From: Bryum argenteum
Taxonomy: Eukaryota > Streptophyta > Bryopsida > Bryales > Bryaceae
Reading direction: 5' to 3'
Length of the DNA stretch: 64,000 bases
Assembly: GCA_037043015.1 (NCBI GenBank)
Contig: CM073327.1
Location: 11,142,727-11,206,726 of the forward strand
How positions within the stretch are numbered: position 1 is the stretch's first letter; every line of letters starts with the position of its first letter. The translations under genes and the position numbers were made by a program. Shown one piece after another: positions 38,891 through 54,017 of the stretch. The notes below the pieces were generated by a model, which saw only the letters and a program-made list of their open reading frames with translations, did not search any database and was not told the origin of the DNA.

Positions 38891-39322
38891 AGGAGATTTT
38901 GAAAATAAATAGAAATGGCATTTGATTCTTTTATTCAAGTGATGCATGATTATAATTTGAATCTAATGGTTTTTCTAAATCTATTTGCCCTAAAAAATGT
39001 TTGAGAGAATAAAACATGTAGTTTGATGAATTGTTTAGTAAATACTGATAACTCTTATGAGTCAAATATACTAGCTACATATTGAGGTTTAATAACTTTG
39101 ATCTAATTACACCTACATTTTATTACACTTCATTACAAAAACTAAGCTTTATGAATGGGAGTTTTTTCCTGGGACTATTCGCATTTACTTTCATATGATA
39201 CTATCATTTGCTATAGATATATATAACAATGAAAACTTGTTATCAAAAGCATACCAATATAGTGCTACATCAATTTGTAGATGAACTTATTAAGACCTCA
39301 AAAATAGTCTTTATTAGATACC
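38891..39322. other. Spacer, probably 3' UTR of the NERD-like gene at its right side
   Basis: Very AT-rich. No gene seen. Confidence 0.4.
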
Positions 39323-42300
39323 TCAATTATGCCAATATCCACATGCCTTACCTTTCCAACAATATCCTTGTAAATGGAATTTGCAAGGCATTTTGGAATC
39401 TATTTGACCTTTTATTGATTGTTCATCTATATTGTTGTAACCTTTAACTCCCCCTGCTTCTGAGGATGTTCTTTGATAATTTCCAACAACTTCTTCCAAT
39501 CTATCAGAAGAGGAAATTCCTACAAGGTTATCTATATATATGTCATTAACTGAATGGCATATATTAACAGGAGCATTTGGTGTCAAATAATCTAATCCTT
39601 CAGCATTAATCATTGTATTTCCACTTTCTTGAGTAGAAATTATTTGATTATGCATAGACTTTGATGAATTTATTGACATAGATGCTTCACATGCATTATT
39701 GTTTCCTTCAACCAATCGAAATATATGATTTTGTTTCATATTGAATTTCCCTTGTAAGCCATCTGTCAAAAGAATGGATTGATTTTGCCCTTCAGTGGTT
39801 TTCCATATCCTTAAGTCGATGGGAAATAAACCTGTTCCATTCCACTTTCGCAATTGCTCCATGGAGAAAGGCCCTTGTATTGTTCCAGAAGGATCAATAT
39901 AATGCCATAATTTTTCATATTCCATTGAGTTGGTAGAATGCGCCAAAATCGTTGGAACTATGGTTCCAGGCATTCCTCCATGATGTCGTACATAGTTTGG
40001 TGAAAATAATGGAGAGTTTATATTTTGTGAAACCTTTGGTTCAATTTTATGATTAATATACTTCATGGTTTCTATTTCTTTCTTTTCATGAGGCTCTTGT
40101 CCATCCCTTACTTTCTTTGGAAGATCGCTTGAGTGATGTGGAGAAATTTCATGCTTTTCATGAACTCTTTCATTAGTCCGATGCGACTTTTCATCTTTGT
40201 TCTGAATATTATGATTTATTGAGTTGGATGATTTCAATATTGGGCGGTATGGCAATGATTCTAATTGCCTCCAATTTATTGCCTTTTTATTAGAATCTTC
40301 ATCTCTTGAACTTGATGAGACCTTGTTATTGCTACCTTGTTTCCATTTAAAATCATCTATACCTTTCAATTGACTTGAATGGAGATTTAATGTTGGAGGT
40401 TGAAGTCGAGTTGGATGAATATCTTTATCTGCATCACCAATAAGTTGATAAGGGTTTGTTTGAAATAATAAAATCAATAAAGTTATCATAATGTATAACC
40501 TGTAATCTATTAACACTTTGAAACCAAATTTATACGTTCAAAAGAAGCTTATGTCATTTCTTGCTTCATTCTTCTTTATTTTAGTATATGTATGTGTCAT
40601 ATAGCACCTTGTGTTCAATGCATATATTGCTTTTGTACTTTTTTGAATGATATGATGTATTTGTTCTTGGTTGGCTATGCAATTTTGATCAACTCGTGTA
40701 TAATAAAGATTTATCTCGTAAATCATGAAAAAAATTAAGATTGCAAATGGTAATAAACACCTTATTATCTATAGACAATAGAAATGAATATGAAAAAGTT
40801 TAATGCTCACCCATGAGTGTACCTCCTTCACCATGTTCGCTACCATCATCAGATTCATAATTTGGATCCATATGAGGATCTGCACAAATCTCAGGTCTTG
40901 CTTTTACCTTTTGGATTCGGAAAGCAGGATTGTTGAGTTCTTGGAGTTTCTCAACACATTCTCGTAGTGTGAGAATCAAATTTGAAGTTAAGTACACAAT
41001 ATGATTGAATCTAAATATTGTTCAAATGTGACAATGGACCCTTTAATGTGTCTCAAATATGGTTTTTGCAAGGTTTATGTTATAATTTCACATTGTTCTA
41101 TTTTCATGTGTCAAACTATTATAGAACTATTATAATATTTTGAATGGTTGAAAATAAAAACATGTTATATAAAAGATCAATGTGCATCATCAAAAGATAT
41201 TCTTTTTTTCGGCCTTTTTCACTTGCTCTATCTCTTAGGTTAATGAGGCGTTGTCGTTCGCTTTCTATCCACTGTCACAAAATGATTTTAGTAAAACTAC
41301 TTCAAGATTACAAAAGAATTATACATTAGAATCACGTATAAGCATAAAATATAAGATATAAATATACTATCTATACTTATATATACATATAAACTTATGT
41401 ATATGAACATAAGACTGTTTGTAGATATCATAATGTTTTATTCCATACATCATTAACTTTGGCTTCTTGTAATACTATGGCTTTTTCTTCTAGTTCACCC
41501 TGTATACAACAAATGATGTAATAATTTGAGTCAAAAAACATACTTTTATAGAGTTAAAATTCTCAAAAAATCATATGTAAGTGCAATATATGAGACCTTT
41601 GACTACCATCAAATTACCACAGTAAGTGTCTTCAAAAAGCCACACTTTATGTTAAGTCGTAGTCTCTCGCATTCTTCCTAGAGTCACATTCATCGATGTA
41701 AGTGTATAAGAATTTGAACATAAATTTTATAAAACTCCTACAAATCAAATGTCTTATTTTGGAATTTATGAAGTATTTACAAAAGTAATATTTTTGATAT
41801 ATGTGGAAACCAAACCACTGATTCAAATATAGACAAACCTCTGTAAAATCTTGATTTGAAACAATATCAATTGTGATGGTCTCCTTTTTTTGAAGATTCA
41901 AAATCAATAATGTTAGATTTGTTGTAGACAACCCAACCATATATGATTCTTTTTGTACACTAGTACCTACGTCATAACACAGACGTTTAGTCTTCTATAT
42001 AAGTACTGGATAGAATTTGATTATTGTTATGAATCATACTTCAAATTATATTCAAGAAAATCACTTACCTATAACAAGAACAAGTCGATAGCATGAGTCC
42101 ACTTTTGAGTTCCCTGGAACTCGTATTTTAACAAATGTTCCAACAACTTTACTTTTAAAATTGGGATCACCTATAAACTCTTCAAGTATTGACCTTCGTA
42201 AATATATTAAGCTTATATTCTTGTAATTTATAGCTGCGAATTCATCACTTTTAGGTCGTTGAGAGCTTTCGTCCAATTTTCTAGATTTTTTACGCTTATT

Positions 42301-44849
42301 TTTTAGTAGATTACATTTAGACTTCTCATTGTTTGATCCAGCGACAATTGTAAAATCCTCGGTTTTGTGTTTATCAATGGTGATGATTGCTTTTTTATTA
42401 CAATTTGAAGAATCCTTTGAAGGAAAGTGCTTGTTCAATAATTTGAACATTTCAAATTGTCCAATTGAATCCTTTCCAAATATAAGACGAAGTTCTTTGT
42501 CACAAATAATATCACTTGTTTTTCTTGGGTTTTGAAGCTTATGTTGTTTGATGTACATCCAAAGTAGTTTGTGAACAGCAAACTTTGTAAGGGGCTTACT
42601 TGTGTCTTCTTCTATTTTCTCAAGAAAGGTTATAAGCTCTTTTGATGCCCACCCTTCTATCGTAGAAGAACTCAGAGTATTTTTCTCTTCATTTAAATTA
42701 TGATTTGATGATTGACAAGGTCTACCACAATTTGTGTTGCTATGAATGTTATCATCATCAAGAACATTTTCACATATATTTTCTTCAGATGTTTCTCTTA
42801 ACTTGATATCTTTATCATTAATACCTTCAGGTTTTGATTTATATTCAAAACATTCATGTGAGCTACGAGAAGCTTTTTCGGACTCAGAATCAGATTCTTC
42901 ACTAATAATCTGATTTTCTACGGGTGAATAATGATCACTATCGTTTTTTAGCTCAATATTACCGTTGTCTAAAATAGTAAATATGATGGAATGCTTGGCT
43001 TTTAATTCAAGCCAATATTCTTTGAATAAGTATTCATAAGTCTCTTTATCTTCAAAGTCTACCTTTTCCTATAATGTAAACTTATTTCAATTCATAATTT
43101 GTAAATATATGTATCTTTAATATTATATGTAGAAGATGAGTTAAGTGCCTAAGTTTGAAAATTCTTCTACTACTTCAAAAATAGGAATTTTGTCAAGAAA
43201 AATGTCAAAATATCAATGTGTACAACTTTCAAGAATTAACTTATTATTTCTATTAATGTAAATAGTATTTTAATAGCAAATTGAAATTGGCATACCCCTT
43301 CATTGTTTATAGTCTTGTTGTGCTCAATCATAGTTACAATTGGCAAACATTCTTCACATATTCCTTTTCGCTTGTTTTGGATGCAGAATTCAGATTTTTT
43401 TACACATTGTTTACAAAATGATGTTGGACATGTATAACACTGATAGTTTCCGGACTTTTTACAAGTTGAACAAAAATGAGAACCTACATGCAAACACAAA
43501 AATCATAAGTGATGAAAAGTATACATGTGTTTGACGTTTTAAGGTTATCGGTTTTAACAAATAATTGAAACTTGAGAGGAAGAAATCATTCAGTTTTACA
43601 ATATTTGCAAAAACTTAATTATTTGTATTAAAAATTTGATGTATTCTTCTACATACCGCAAAACCATGTGCCTTTTTTAAAGAAGAAGGCTTTATCACGA
43701 CCAATACAACTCAAGTGGTATGCTTTTGGACATAACCTATTATACAATTTGAAATTGTCATTTTGATTTATCATAAGACAATTCCTCAAACATTGCATAT
43801 GAAACATAAAACAAGTAGAAAACATCAAAAACAAAATAATATAGAATAAATGAAAATTACAAACGTATACAAATATATATAGATATATATATAAATATTG
43901 ATAACTCAAGTAAACTAAATTATGATTACAGATATCTGAATATGAATTACATAATATAGAGTTATATATAACTGTATGAACAAATTATTTACCTATGATC
44001 ACAAAGAACAAGGTCACCACCATCAAAGCATATAAAGCATACATCTTCCTCATTTTTTGTACTTATGACCGTATGTTGTTCAGGTTTATTGCGTTTCTTT
44101 TTCCGTTCATAATAATATCCTTCAAGAGCACGTTTCTTCATATTTAAGGGTTCTATTGCGAGTGATGATTCTTCTTTTTGTAAGTCATGAGGTTCTCGGT
44201 TGATCAATCTTGCCTCTTCATCTTTTTCAAAAGCTTCATATAGCTCCATTTCTCGTTCCAACTCTGATTTGTAGACATTTTTGTCTATTATGGACTCACT
44301 ATGTAAAGCATTTGAGTTATTAAACTTAAACTCATAGTTGGATTTAGAACTGCCTTCATCATCCAAAGAATATTGTAGTTCCGCATTTGTAGACATGTTA
44401 TTAATCATGACAACATCATGCAAGTTTTGAGCAACTCCATCAATTACATCATTCATGGGGTTTTGCTTATTTTCCTTTTGGTTATTGTTTGTTGTTAGAC
44501 TTGCACAATCTAGACCATTTGTTCTGTTATCACTTGTATGCAATTGAGCATATTCGTATTGCATTGATTTAGACTTTGATTTTGCATTTGACTCAAATTT
44601 CTTTCTAGTGTAATATTTGGATTCGACATGGTCATTTGGAAAATTGTTATTTGATAACAAAACAACATTTTCCAAGATATTAGACTCGTGTTTAGTCTTA
44701 AATGAGTTAATAATATTATCATCTATTCTTGGTTTCCTACTTTCATCTTTGACTTTGATATTAAAATTTAAATTGCTTTGGATGCTATTTATATTGTTGA
44801 CAACTCCATTTCTTTTATATACATCATACACATCATTTGTAGACATCAT
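39323..44849 (-). CDS. NERD-type chromatin/RNA-silencing protein (PHD, SWIB, Plus3, GYF, CCCH), 10 recognised exons
   Basis: Exons on the minus strand: 44849-43993, 43736-43657, 43483-43296, 43068-42069, 41966-41839, 41677-41618, 41499-41449, 41271-41201, 40968-40811, 40428-39323. They join in frame to about 1232 residues. Domains in order: PHD finger (271-340, CFICFDGGDLVLCDH then HLSC and WFCG) with a further Cys-rich part to about 366, SWIB (about 523-600), Plus3 (about 650-770, ending EECERLR), GYF (about 1041-1080, WHYIDPSGTIQGPFSMEQL), and a C-terminal CX7CX5CX3H zinc finger. This order is that of Arabidopsis NERD, which binds histone H3 and AGO2 and links small RNAs to chromatin silencing, and of its relative CCCH44. 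The open frame continues 39 bases beyond the first ATG with a TTG and a possible splice acceptor, so an upstream coding exon may be missing. The exon 8-9 junction is an apparent AT-AC intron. Confidence 0.9.
40969..41200 (-). other. Candidate U12-type AT-AC intron in the NERD-like gene
   Basis: On the minus strand exon 8 ends GAAAAAAAGA and the intron begins ATATCTTTTG, one base off the minor-spliceosome AT-AC donor ATATCCTTT. It ends GATTCTCAC. A GTACTTAAC branch-like motif (consensus TTCCTTRAY) lies about 19 bases before the AC. This junction alone joins GRKKE to LRECVEKLQ in frame, the sequence I expect for this part of NERD proteins. No AG occurs in a position that gives the same join. 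A GT-AG alternative would add about 26 unconserved residues. Confidence 0.7.
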
Positions 44850-45558
44850 ACCAAATGAAGGTATTAAGATATCTAAAAACACTTTCAAAATTATTGTTTT
44901 AAATTTTTAAGGCACATATATGATCCATAATTCTTTTTTAATGTTCACTTCTTATCTTTCATTGTTATTCAATAAAAAGACTGACAAAGAAAAGTTTGAG
45001 ATGACCAAATGTTCTTCTTCACATTTTGTTATATATGATGCCATGATCAGTGTCCTAAAAATGACAAGTCAAGTTTTTTGGAACCATGTGTTTTTCTCTA
45101 CGCTTTACCAACTAACTTATTAGCATAATCCAATTTCTTGCACAAAATATGAAACAATGTGTAATGGATGTTGACCCATTTTAAAATAAGTATTGCATAT
45201 GTTAAATATAATTTATGCAATTTATCATAGACCAAATAGGAATACTACTCATATGATTCACATCATTTAAGATAAACTACAAACAAATCAATGCTTGAAT
45301 AAAAGTGGAAGTATCTTCAAGGATTAGGGTTTGAGCACACAAAAATGCCTCTCAAGAATACTTAAAAATCAACATGTATATTATACTTCTATACTAGGAA
45401 TTTCTTGAACGACACAATGTTATTTGTACGTATATGTATGAACTCAATAACACCTGGATATGAATTGGAAGTGAATACTAGGTCATAATTTCCTTTCTAT
45501 ATTTTTGAAATTCTATCAAGAGATTCAATATATTGTTGAAGATCCTATCATAAATAGT

Positions 45559-45649
<91 letters not shown>

Positions 45650-46439
45650 TTATTTTTTTTAAATTTTTAAATTTTTAAATTTTTTTAGAACAAGTATTAT
45701 CAAACAATATTGTATAATATTTGTATCGTAAAGGTTTTTTTTCTCAAAATTAGTATTTTTGGGCTCAATAATATATTTTGCAATTATAATCCACAAAAAT
45801 ACATGTATTTAACTTCTGATACGTAAGATTCTTTTACTATTCATTACTTTGAAGTTTTGTTGCACTTTAGAATATTTTTTTCATCTCAAATAAAGGATCA
45901 TTTATTGCAACATTTTTCACTAAGGTATGGGATCTACTAATATTTTTTCAGTTCAAATGTATCTTTCACTGAATAAAATGATATGTAATAGAATTGATAT
46001 TTCATTTGAAATAAGAAGGTGACACATTCAAATGTTGGTATAATTTCAACTTGTATGTTCTAAGTCATTATAAAACTAAAATTTATTTCTACAAAACTAA
46101 AATTTATTTCTACAAGTCAAGAAGGGTCTCCTTTGTCCTTGGTCATGTTTGTGTTTTTGAATTTTTGTAATTATATGATTCTGCAATAGAAGTTTTTAGT
46201 GTAAAAGATGCAATTTAGGCTACGTGACTTAAGGAGTTAGACATTGATGTGGAGATTTTAGGAAACAAATTGCACTCTCATCTTGATTTCAATCTACTTA
46301 TGCAGAAAAAAGCAACCATGATAACTTTTATTTAACTAAGGCACGTAGTTTATTTTGCTTTGTTGTGTTTTGGACGTGACATCATAATCTAGGGCATTGT
46401 TGGTCAAATCAGGGTGCAAGAGGTGTCATAAGAAGTAGG
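44850..46439. other. AT-rich 5' flank of the NERD-like gene
   Basis: Should hold the promoter and perhaps an unseen first exon of the NERD-like gene. It includes the TA microsatellite at 45561-45646 and an A/T-only tract to about 45690, plus a 21-base tandem duplication near 46075-46115 (ACTAAAATTTATTTCTACAA twice). No other gene is seen. Confidence 0.4.
45561..45646. repeat. TA microsatellite, about 43 repeats
   Basis: An uninterrupted run of alternating T and A, self-complementary and likely to be length-variable. Confidence 0.97.
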
Positions 46440-46870
46440 TTATTTTTCAGAATTGTGGAAAACAATCGGATTGTGAAACGGGTCAACGGATCCTATGGTA
46501 TTAGATTTTCACGTAATTATGGCCTCCAAAGTCCAAATCACCAAAAAATACAAAAAAGACCTAATTTTTGATCCAAAAGAAAAACATGGGGGCGTAGTCA
46601 AGTATGGAAGTGACCGTGGCAACGCCGTGAGAGAAATCAATACTAGTCTATTATTTAAGGTAGGTAGTTTGTTTGTTTTGTTTCATATAATCTTGAAAAC
46701 CACCGATTGGATTTGAGCGCATGACATGTTGTTGGAGGTGGATTCTTTTGTAGATTGCGCAACGGGTTGATGGAGCCCAAGATATTCAATTTCCAAGTAA
46801 TTATGACCCTAAAAATATAGAAATTATTTGTATAAGCATGGCAACACCACGTGGATGTACTGTACTAAAC
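46440..46870 (-). repeat. Dispersed repeat family R2, minus-strand copies
   Basis: Inverted relatives of the 17440-18300 blocks: GAAACGGGTCAACGGAT, GTGGCAACGCCGTG, ATACTAGTCTATTAT, TTGTTTTGTTTCATATAA and CCCAAGATATTCAATTTCCA occur in mirror order. Two units are seen. Non-coding. Confidence 0.6.
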
Positions 46871-47059
46871 CTTTCATTAAGACTCAGATTATACTTATTA
46901 TCTTTTCCAAAGCATTATATATGTATACCAGTATACATATGTAATGGTATCTTTTTCTTCTTACATATGTTTGACTGATCCCGTTCCTACAATTTCATTA
47001 TGTATATTCATTACTTTAGTTTTTTACATCCTCATTAATCTTCACAAGTTTCTTGAACC

Positions 47060-47540
47060 TCTAATACTCTTTGAATACAAAATTCACTTTTTGGAATTTT
47101 GGGAGTCTAGATGAATGGTTTAATTTTGGTATTTTGGGCTCCAATTTGGTATGAGCGTAGCAATATGTATAAGTTTTGTGCAGTAAAATTTGCAAAGTCA
47201 AATTCCATTTTCTTAGTCTTCTACTAGGAAAACCCATGGGTTGTGAGCCAAAATGGGGGGGGGGGGGGGGTTTGAATTTAGATTTTATTTTTATTTTTAT
47301 TTTTATAATTAGGAAACAAAAAAAAACAAAAACAAAGCATGAAAGAAAAATGTAATTTTGAAAGGTTATCTTTTTAATTTAGTTTGGACGCAACCAATAG
47401 ACTTTTCTAACTTGAAAATCATCAACGTCGTGAAATAATACACAACATGAATCTCAATCTCCATATACCATATATATGAGATAACTTACTCAAGAAAGCT
47501 GCAAATTTCACCTTGGCAAATCTATAATGAAGTTAACCAT
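47060..47540 (-). repeat. Diverged minus-strand copy of the foldback family
   Basis: Read inverted it matches the family end to middle: GTCTAGATGAATGGTTT, GCAAAGTCAAATTCCA, GGGTTGTGAGCCAAAATGGG and AAAGGTTATCTTTTTAATTT. A G16 run lies at 47255-47270 where other copies have GGGG. It directly abuts the long hairpin. Confidence 0.65.
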
Positions 47541-48435
47541 TTAACCCCTAACTTTCCTTGAAGCCCGAAACGGGCTTTTGCAATTCCGGGCAGCCTAGAT
47601 GAAGGGGTTAAAAGTAATATTTTTGCTTAAAAATTTTATCGAGTCCTCCTTATACTGCAAAGTGTATGTGGTAAAATTTTCAAAGTCAAATTCCAACTTT
47701 CGAGTCTTCTAGGACGATCCTTGGGTTGCGAGCCGAGATGGGGCAGCTCAAAAAAGTGACTTTTTTGAAATTTTTTTTTTGGAACATGATCATTACTAAA
47801 TCACTACTCAAATTTCAAAGTGACTCAAGTCAAAAAGCTTACCAATTTTACAAGGGCAGCCTCCAAAAAACTTTAGAACCAATCTTCGCAATACCCAAAA
47901 AAACTTGGGAGACAAACTTTGGATGTTATGATCTCTCAAATGGTAAACATCCAACGGTCGATTTTTTGAAGAGTAATCAGGCATATTCTTAGGTACAAGA
48001 TCTTACGGTTGGAAGTTTTAAAAAAAGAATAGAAATCGGTTTACACCCCACGAGTGCTTAGAGGTAGAGTTTTTTTTTGGGTATTGGGAAGATTGGTTTA
48101 AAATTTTTTTGGAGGCTGCCCTTGTAAAATTGGTAAACTTTTTGACTTGAGTCACTTTGAAAATTGAGTAGTGATTTAGTAATGATCATGTTTCAAAAAA
48201 AAAATTTCAAAAAAGTCACTTTTTTGAGCTGCCCCATCTCGGCTCGCAACCCAAGGATCGTCCTAGAAGACTCGAAAGTTGGAATTTGACTTTGAAAATT
48301 TTACCACATACACTTTGCAGTATAAGGAGGACTCGATAAAATTTTTAAGCAAAAATATTACTTTTAACCCCTTCATCTAGGCTGCCCGGAATTGCAAAAG
48401 CCCGTTTCGGGCTTCAAGGAAAGTTAGGGGTTAAG
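47541..48435. mobile_element. 895-bp near-perfect inverted repeat (foldback element)
   Basis: The left arm (47541-47905) and the right arm (48070-48435) are reverse complements: the outer 260 or so bases of each are identical as read, and about six differences are clustered toward the centre. The centre (47906-48069) is 164 bases. The ends begin TTAACCCCTAACTTTCCTTG and include CCCGAAACGGG, itself a small palindrome. It encodes no protein. Transcription through it would give a long stem of about 365 base pairs, a suitable substrate for Dicer-like enzymes; that is inference. Confidence 0.95.
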
Positions 48436-48884
48436 CAACTTGTGATTGAACCTACTAGAGTAATCACGTTTAGAACCATTTAAGAATTTTAGAACCATTT
48501 AAGAATTTTATGACAATTTGAAGTTGAACTCGTAGGTGTTCCTAAAGTGGTGTAGTTTACAGTGAATATATCAAAAATTAGCCTTCAGAGAAGTTATGTA
48601 CGTCCTCCAAAGTTCCCTCAGTGGGCCATTTTCAATGCCACTGCATTTTTGAGGAGGCTATCTTATCAACATACAACATCAATCATATGTAACAAGAAAA
48701 AATCATCCATTTCTATCAAATTAGATGACAGAGTAATATTATGGTAGGAAACCTAAAATATTATTATGGTGGCCTGCCATAATAGTGTAGTCTATACTTA
48801 TGTTGAAATCAAGATATTCTTGAGATTATATGTTCCTACTACATACATGGAGTAGAGTGAACGAGTATAGGTGCACCCACCTTA
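48436..48884. other. Spacer
   Basis: Holds a short tandem duplication near 48470-48515 (TTTAGAACCATTTAAGAATT twice). No gene is seen. Confidence 0.4.
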
Positions 48885-49302
48885 AGGCCTGTTCGCACCT
48901 GGCCTAAGAGGAGGTCTTAGGAGGGGGTCTTAACTTCATTAAAAAGTGTGTATTCCCACCTACATTCATTAATAATTACCAATCTTACATGGATGTCCAG
49001 ATGGCACACTTTAAAGAGTAGGGTATTAGTAAACATTTAGGAGGACAAAAGAGATTTGAGCAATAGTAGGCAATACTTAAGGGAGCACCAATATTGGAAA
49101 GATTCTCAAAATTTTCTCACTTAAGAGTGGTCTTATGTATTGTCGCACTTGAGGGGCCATTACATAATCCCCTCACTACTGATTACACCTTTACAAACCT
49201 CATTGATGACACCTTTCCTCAAAAGAAGGTATTACTCTCCAAATTGTGGGGGTGTTAAATTTTTATGCACGCTCTTTGCAAAGGCCAAGTGCGAACAAGC
49301 CT
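48885..49302. mobile_element. Tourist-like (PIF/Harbinger) MITE, 418 bp
   Basis: Terminal inverted repeats: left AGGCCTGTTCGCACCTGGCC, right (inverted) AGGCTTGTTCGCACTTGGCC. TTA flanks both ends (48882-48884 and 49303-49305), the three-base target duplication of PIF/Harbinger elements. The interior is non-coding with a TCTTAGGAGGGGGTCTTAA segment. It lies about 430 bases upstream of the RAB2 start codon. Confidence 0.9.
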
Positions 49303-51698
<2,396 letters not shown>

Positions 51699-52004
51699 TG
51701 ATCAATATGCATACTGCTTGCTTTCTAGGGGTGATTGACTTTGGATTCTTATGTCATTATATTGTGTATACAACGTTGTAAGCATAGCCACTCAAATCCT
51801 ACTAAAGGGTTTTAGATACAGAATTATACATGTATATATTTACACCTATTTTTGTGAAACATCACGGCCCCTCTCGCTGATGAGATGAAGCATTTTGTAA
51901 CTTGTTGGGAGGGTTGTGATGCTCATCGGAAGATATTTGGTTGGATTGTCTTCATTTGAAGCTCTAAAAGCATTGAAGAAACTTTGAAGAGCCATAACTT
52001 CTTC

Positions 52005-52830
52005 ATTTGGACTCTGTTTTAGACAAAATCTCTTGGATTGGGTCACAAACCACGTTAGTATCGTGAAACTTTTAGATCTATAAAATAAAGTATGAATAAA
52101 TGGCATGCATTTTAGAGAAGGCAGCTTTTGTTTTTGGGTTTTTGGGTATGTTTTCCATTGCAAGCCAATTATGTTATATTATTAAAAATAGTTTTTCATG
52201 ATTTTTTTACATAAAGTGTGATCACCTCTTTTTAGTTGGAAGCTTTTTGATCCAAGTAACTTTGGTATTGGATTTGCTATGATGTTTCTACTGTGAAAAA
52301 AGTGAAAAATGATTGATTTTTGAGGAGCTACAGTATATCTCCGTCATCCACCGTTAGATTTTGACTTTATTTTTTGGGATGGATAAAAATTATATTCTAG
52401 TTTTAGTGGTACAAACCTTGACTGGATTTTAGATGTATTGTAGATAAGGTATAAATTTGAGTGCAAGGGTGAAGATTTGGACCATTTTTCTTTGTAAAAT
52501 GTTTGGCAGTTTTCACCATTGTAAGGCTACTATTTGAGCGAGGAATTTTTTTTTTATGAATGTACAATAGAGTCTTTGTGATAAAGATAGACAATTTTCT
52601 TTAAAAAAATTGATTGAAAATTTCATGTTGATAGTATTTTCACTTCAAAGTGAAAATGATGGTTTTTTATAGCATGTTTTGCGCACTAAAACGTTACGAT
52701 CTCGCAATCTACAAGGTCCCATGAGTCAAGTTTTGGTCCATATGATCTACAACAAGAATAGTGTAAGTTTGTATGGTTGAGATGTGAATATTTTATGATT
52801 ATTTTTATCTATGTCCTTTATTTTAAAAAT
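52005..52830 (+). repeat. Dispersed repeat family R3, copy 2
   Basis: The partner of 18305-19130, with the same landmarks in the same order (AAGTATGAATAAATGGCATG, TTTGGTATTGGATTTGC, TTTTGAGGAGCTA, TAGTTTTAGTGGTA, TTTTCACCATTG). Copies are diverged by many substitutions and small indels. It begins soon after the RAB2 3' UTR. Confidence 0.75.
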
Positions 52831-52849
52831 GAGTTTTTGGCTAAAAAAA

Positions 52850-53895
52850 CCTCAAGGACGTTTAGGGGTTAAGCTTCCAAAAACACAAGGCAATTTAGAA
52901 TATACAACAAAAGTCCAAGGATTTTAGAAAATAGCTTAGTTTTCTTTAAAAAAATATGCATATGCCTTAGATATATTAGCGAACTATTTTATTTTTTATT
53001 ATGAATCAATATAAATACACATTGCATTCTCATGATCTCTATTTTCTAATTTTAGCCCCTACATTTTCCTGTTGTTTTGGGAGCGAGAAGTCTCAAAACT
53101 GCCTTTTTTGAGTCTTGTGCACTCCCATGTGAATCAATTCTGTTATTCATTTCAAGACTTTTAACCATAGGATCTTGTACCTTACTTTTTTATGAGTTAC
53201 TAATAAAATTTTCAACCGTTGGATCTTCTTCATTTGTGAGATTGTAACGTTCAAAGTTAATGCAGAAGTCTTTTTGGTCATTGACCGAAAAAGATATTGT
53301 AAATGGTGCCAAGAGCAAGTTGAAGTTTGTTATCCCTTATATTTTGGGCATATTTTTTTCCATTTATGGAAAGAAAGTTGGGTATGGTCAAGCAAAATTT
53401 TAGAGATTTGTTTTGATTTTTTCACCTTCATGCAAATTATTTTTTAAAAAAAAGTTCTAAATATTTAGAACTTTTTCCAAAAAATGAATCAATGACGAGT
53501 AGGTGTCTTTATGAGTTTGAGAACTTTGAGAAAAAAAGTTTTGAAAATATCAAGAATCCCGAATTTTGACCAATTTTGTAAGAAATTACTAGAAGTTGTG
53601 AAGATTATTTTTGTAAATTTTAAAGGCTGATTTGAGGAATTGACAAAATATTTGACTTAGGTCACTTCAAAACTTAAATAATTATTTGGTTATTAGCATA
53701 TTTCTCAGAAAAAAACTCAAGAAAATCTAAATTTAAACTACCCATTTTGGACTACAAACCTACAAATTATAAATAAATGTATTCAAATTTGGCTTTGCTA
53801 ATTTTAGCACACACTTCAAAGTGTAGGGAGAGCCTGGACAATAAATCAAATTTAACCTCTTCTAATGCCTTAAGTCCTAAAAACTGATTTTGGAT
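52850..53895 (+). repeat. Copy of the dispersed foldback-type repeat family
   Basis: Starts after GACGTTTAGGGGTTAAGC and contains AGTCTCAAAACTGCC, TGTGCACTCCCATGTGAA, TAACCATAGGATCTTGTACC, GACTTAGGTCACTTCAAAAC, TTTGGCTTTGCTAATTTTAG and CTTCAAAGTGTAGGGAG in family order. Among the more diverged copies. Confidence 0.65.
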
Positions 53896-54017
53896 TTTTA
53901 TGTTAACATGATATGTGACCAGGGTATGTGTATAATGTGGCTTACAATACATTGACATAGTAGGTGTTATCACGTTTTTAAAAAAGTTAAAAAATTAAAA
54001 ATTAAAAGATTTTAGTT

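Noticed and set aside
41015-41165. Alternative GT-AG splice for NERD intron 8
   Set aside because: It keeps the frame but inserts about 26 hydrophobic residues between two conserved segments that join perfectly with the AT-AC sites; left as the main competing model.
45561-45646. TA run considered as a CRISPR-like or regulatory array
   Set aside because: It is a plain dinucleotide microsatellite in a plant genome; no spacer structure.
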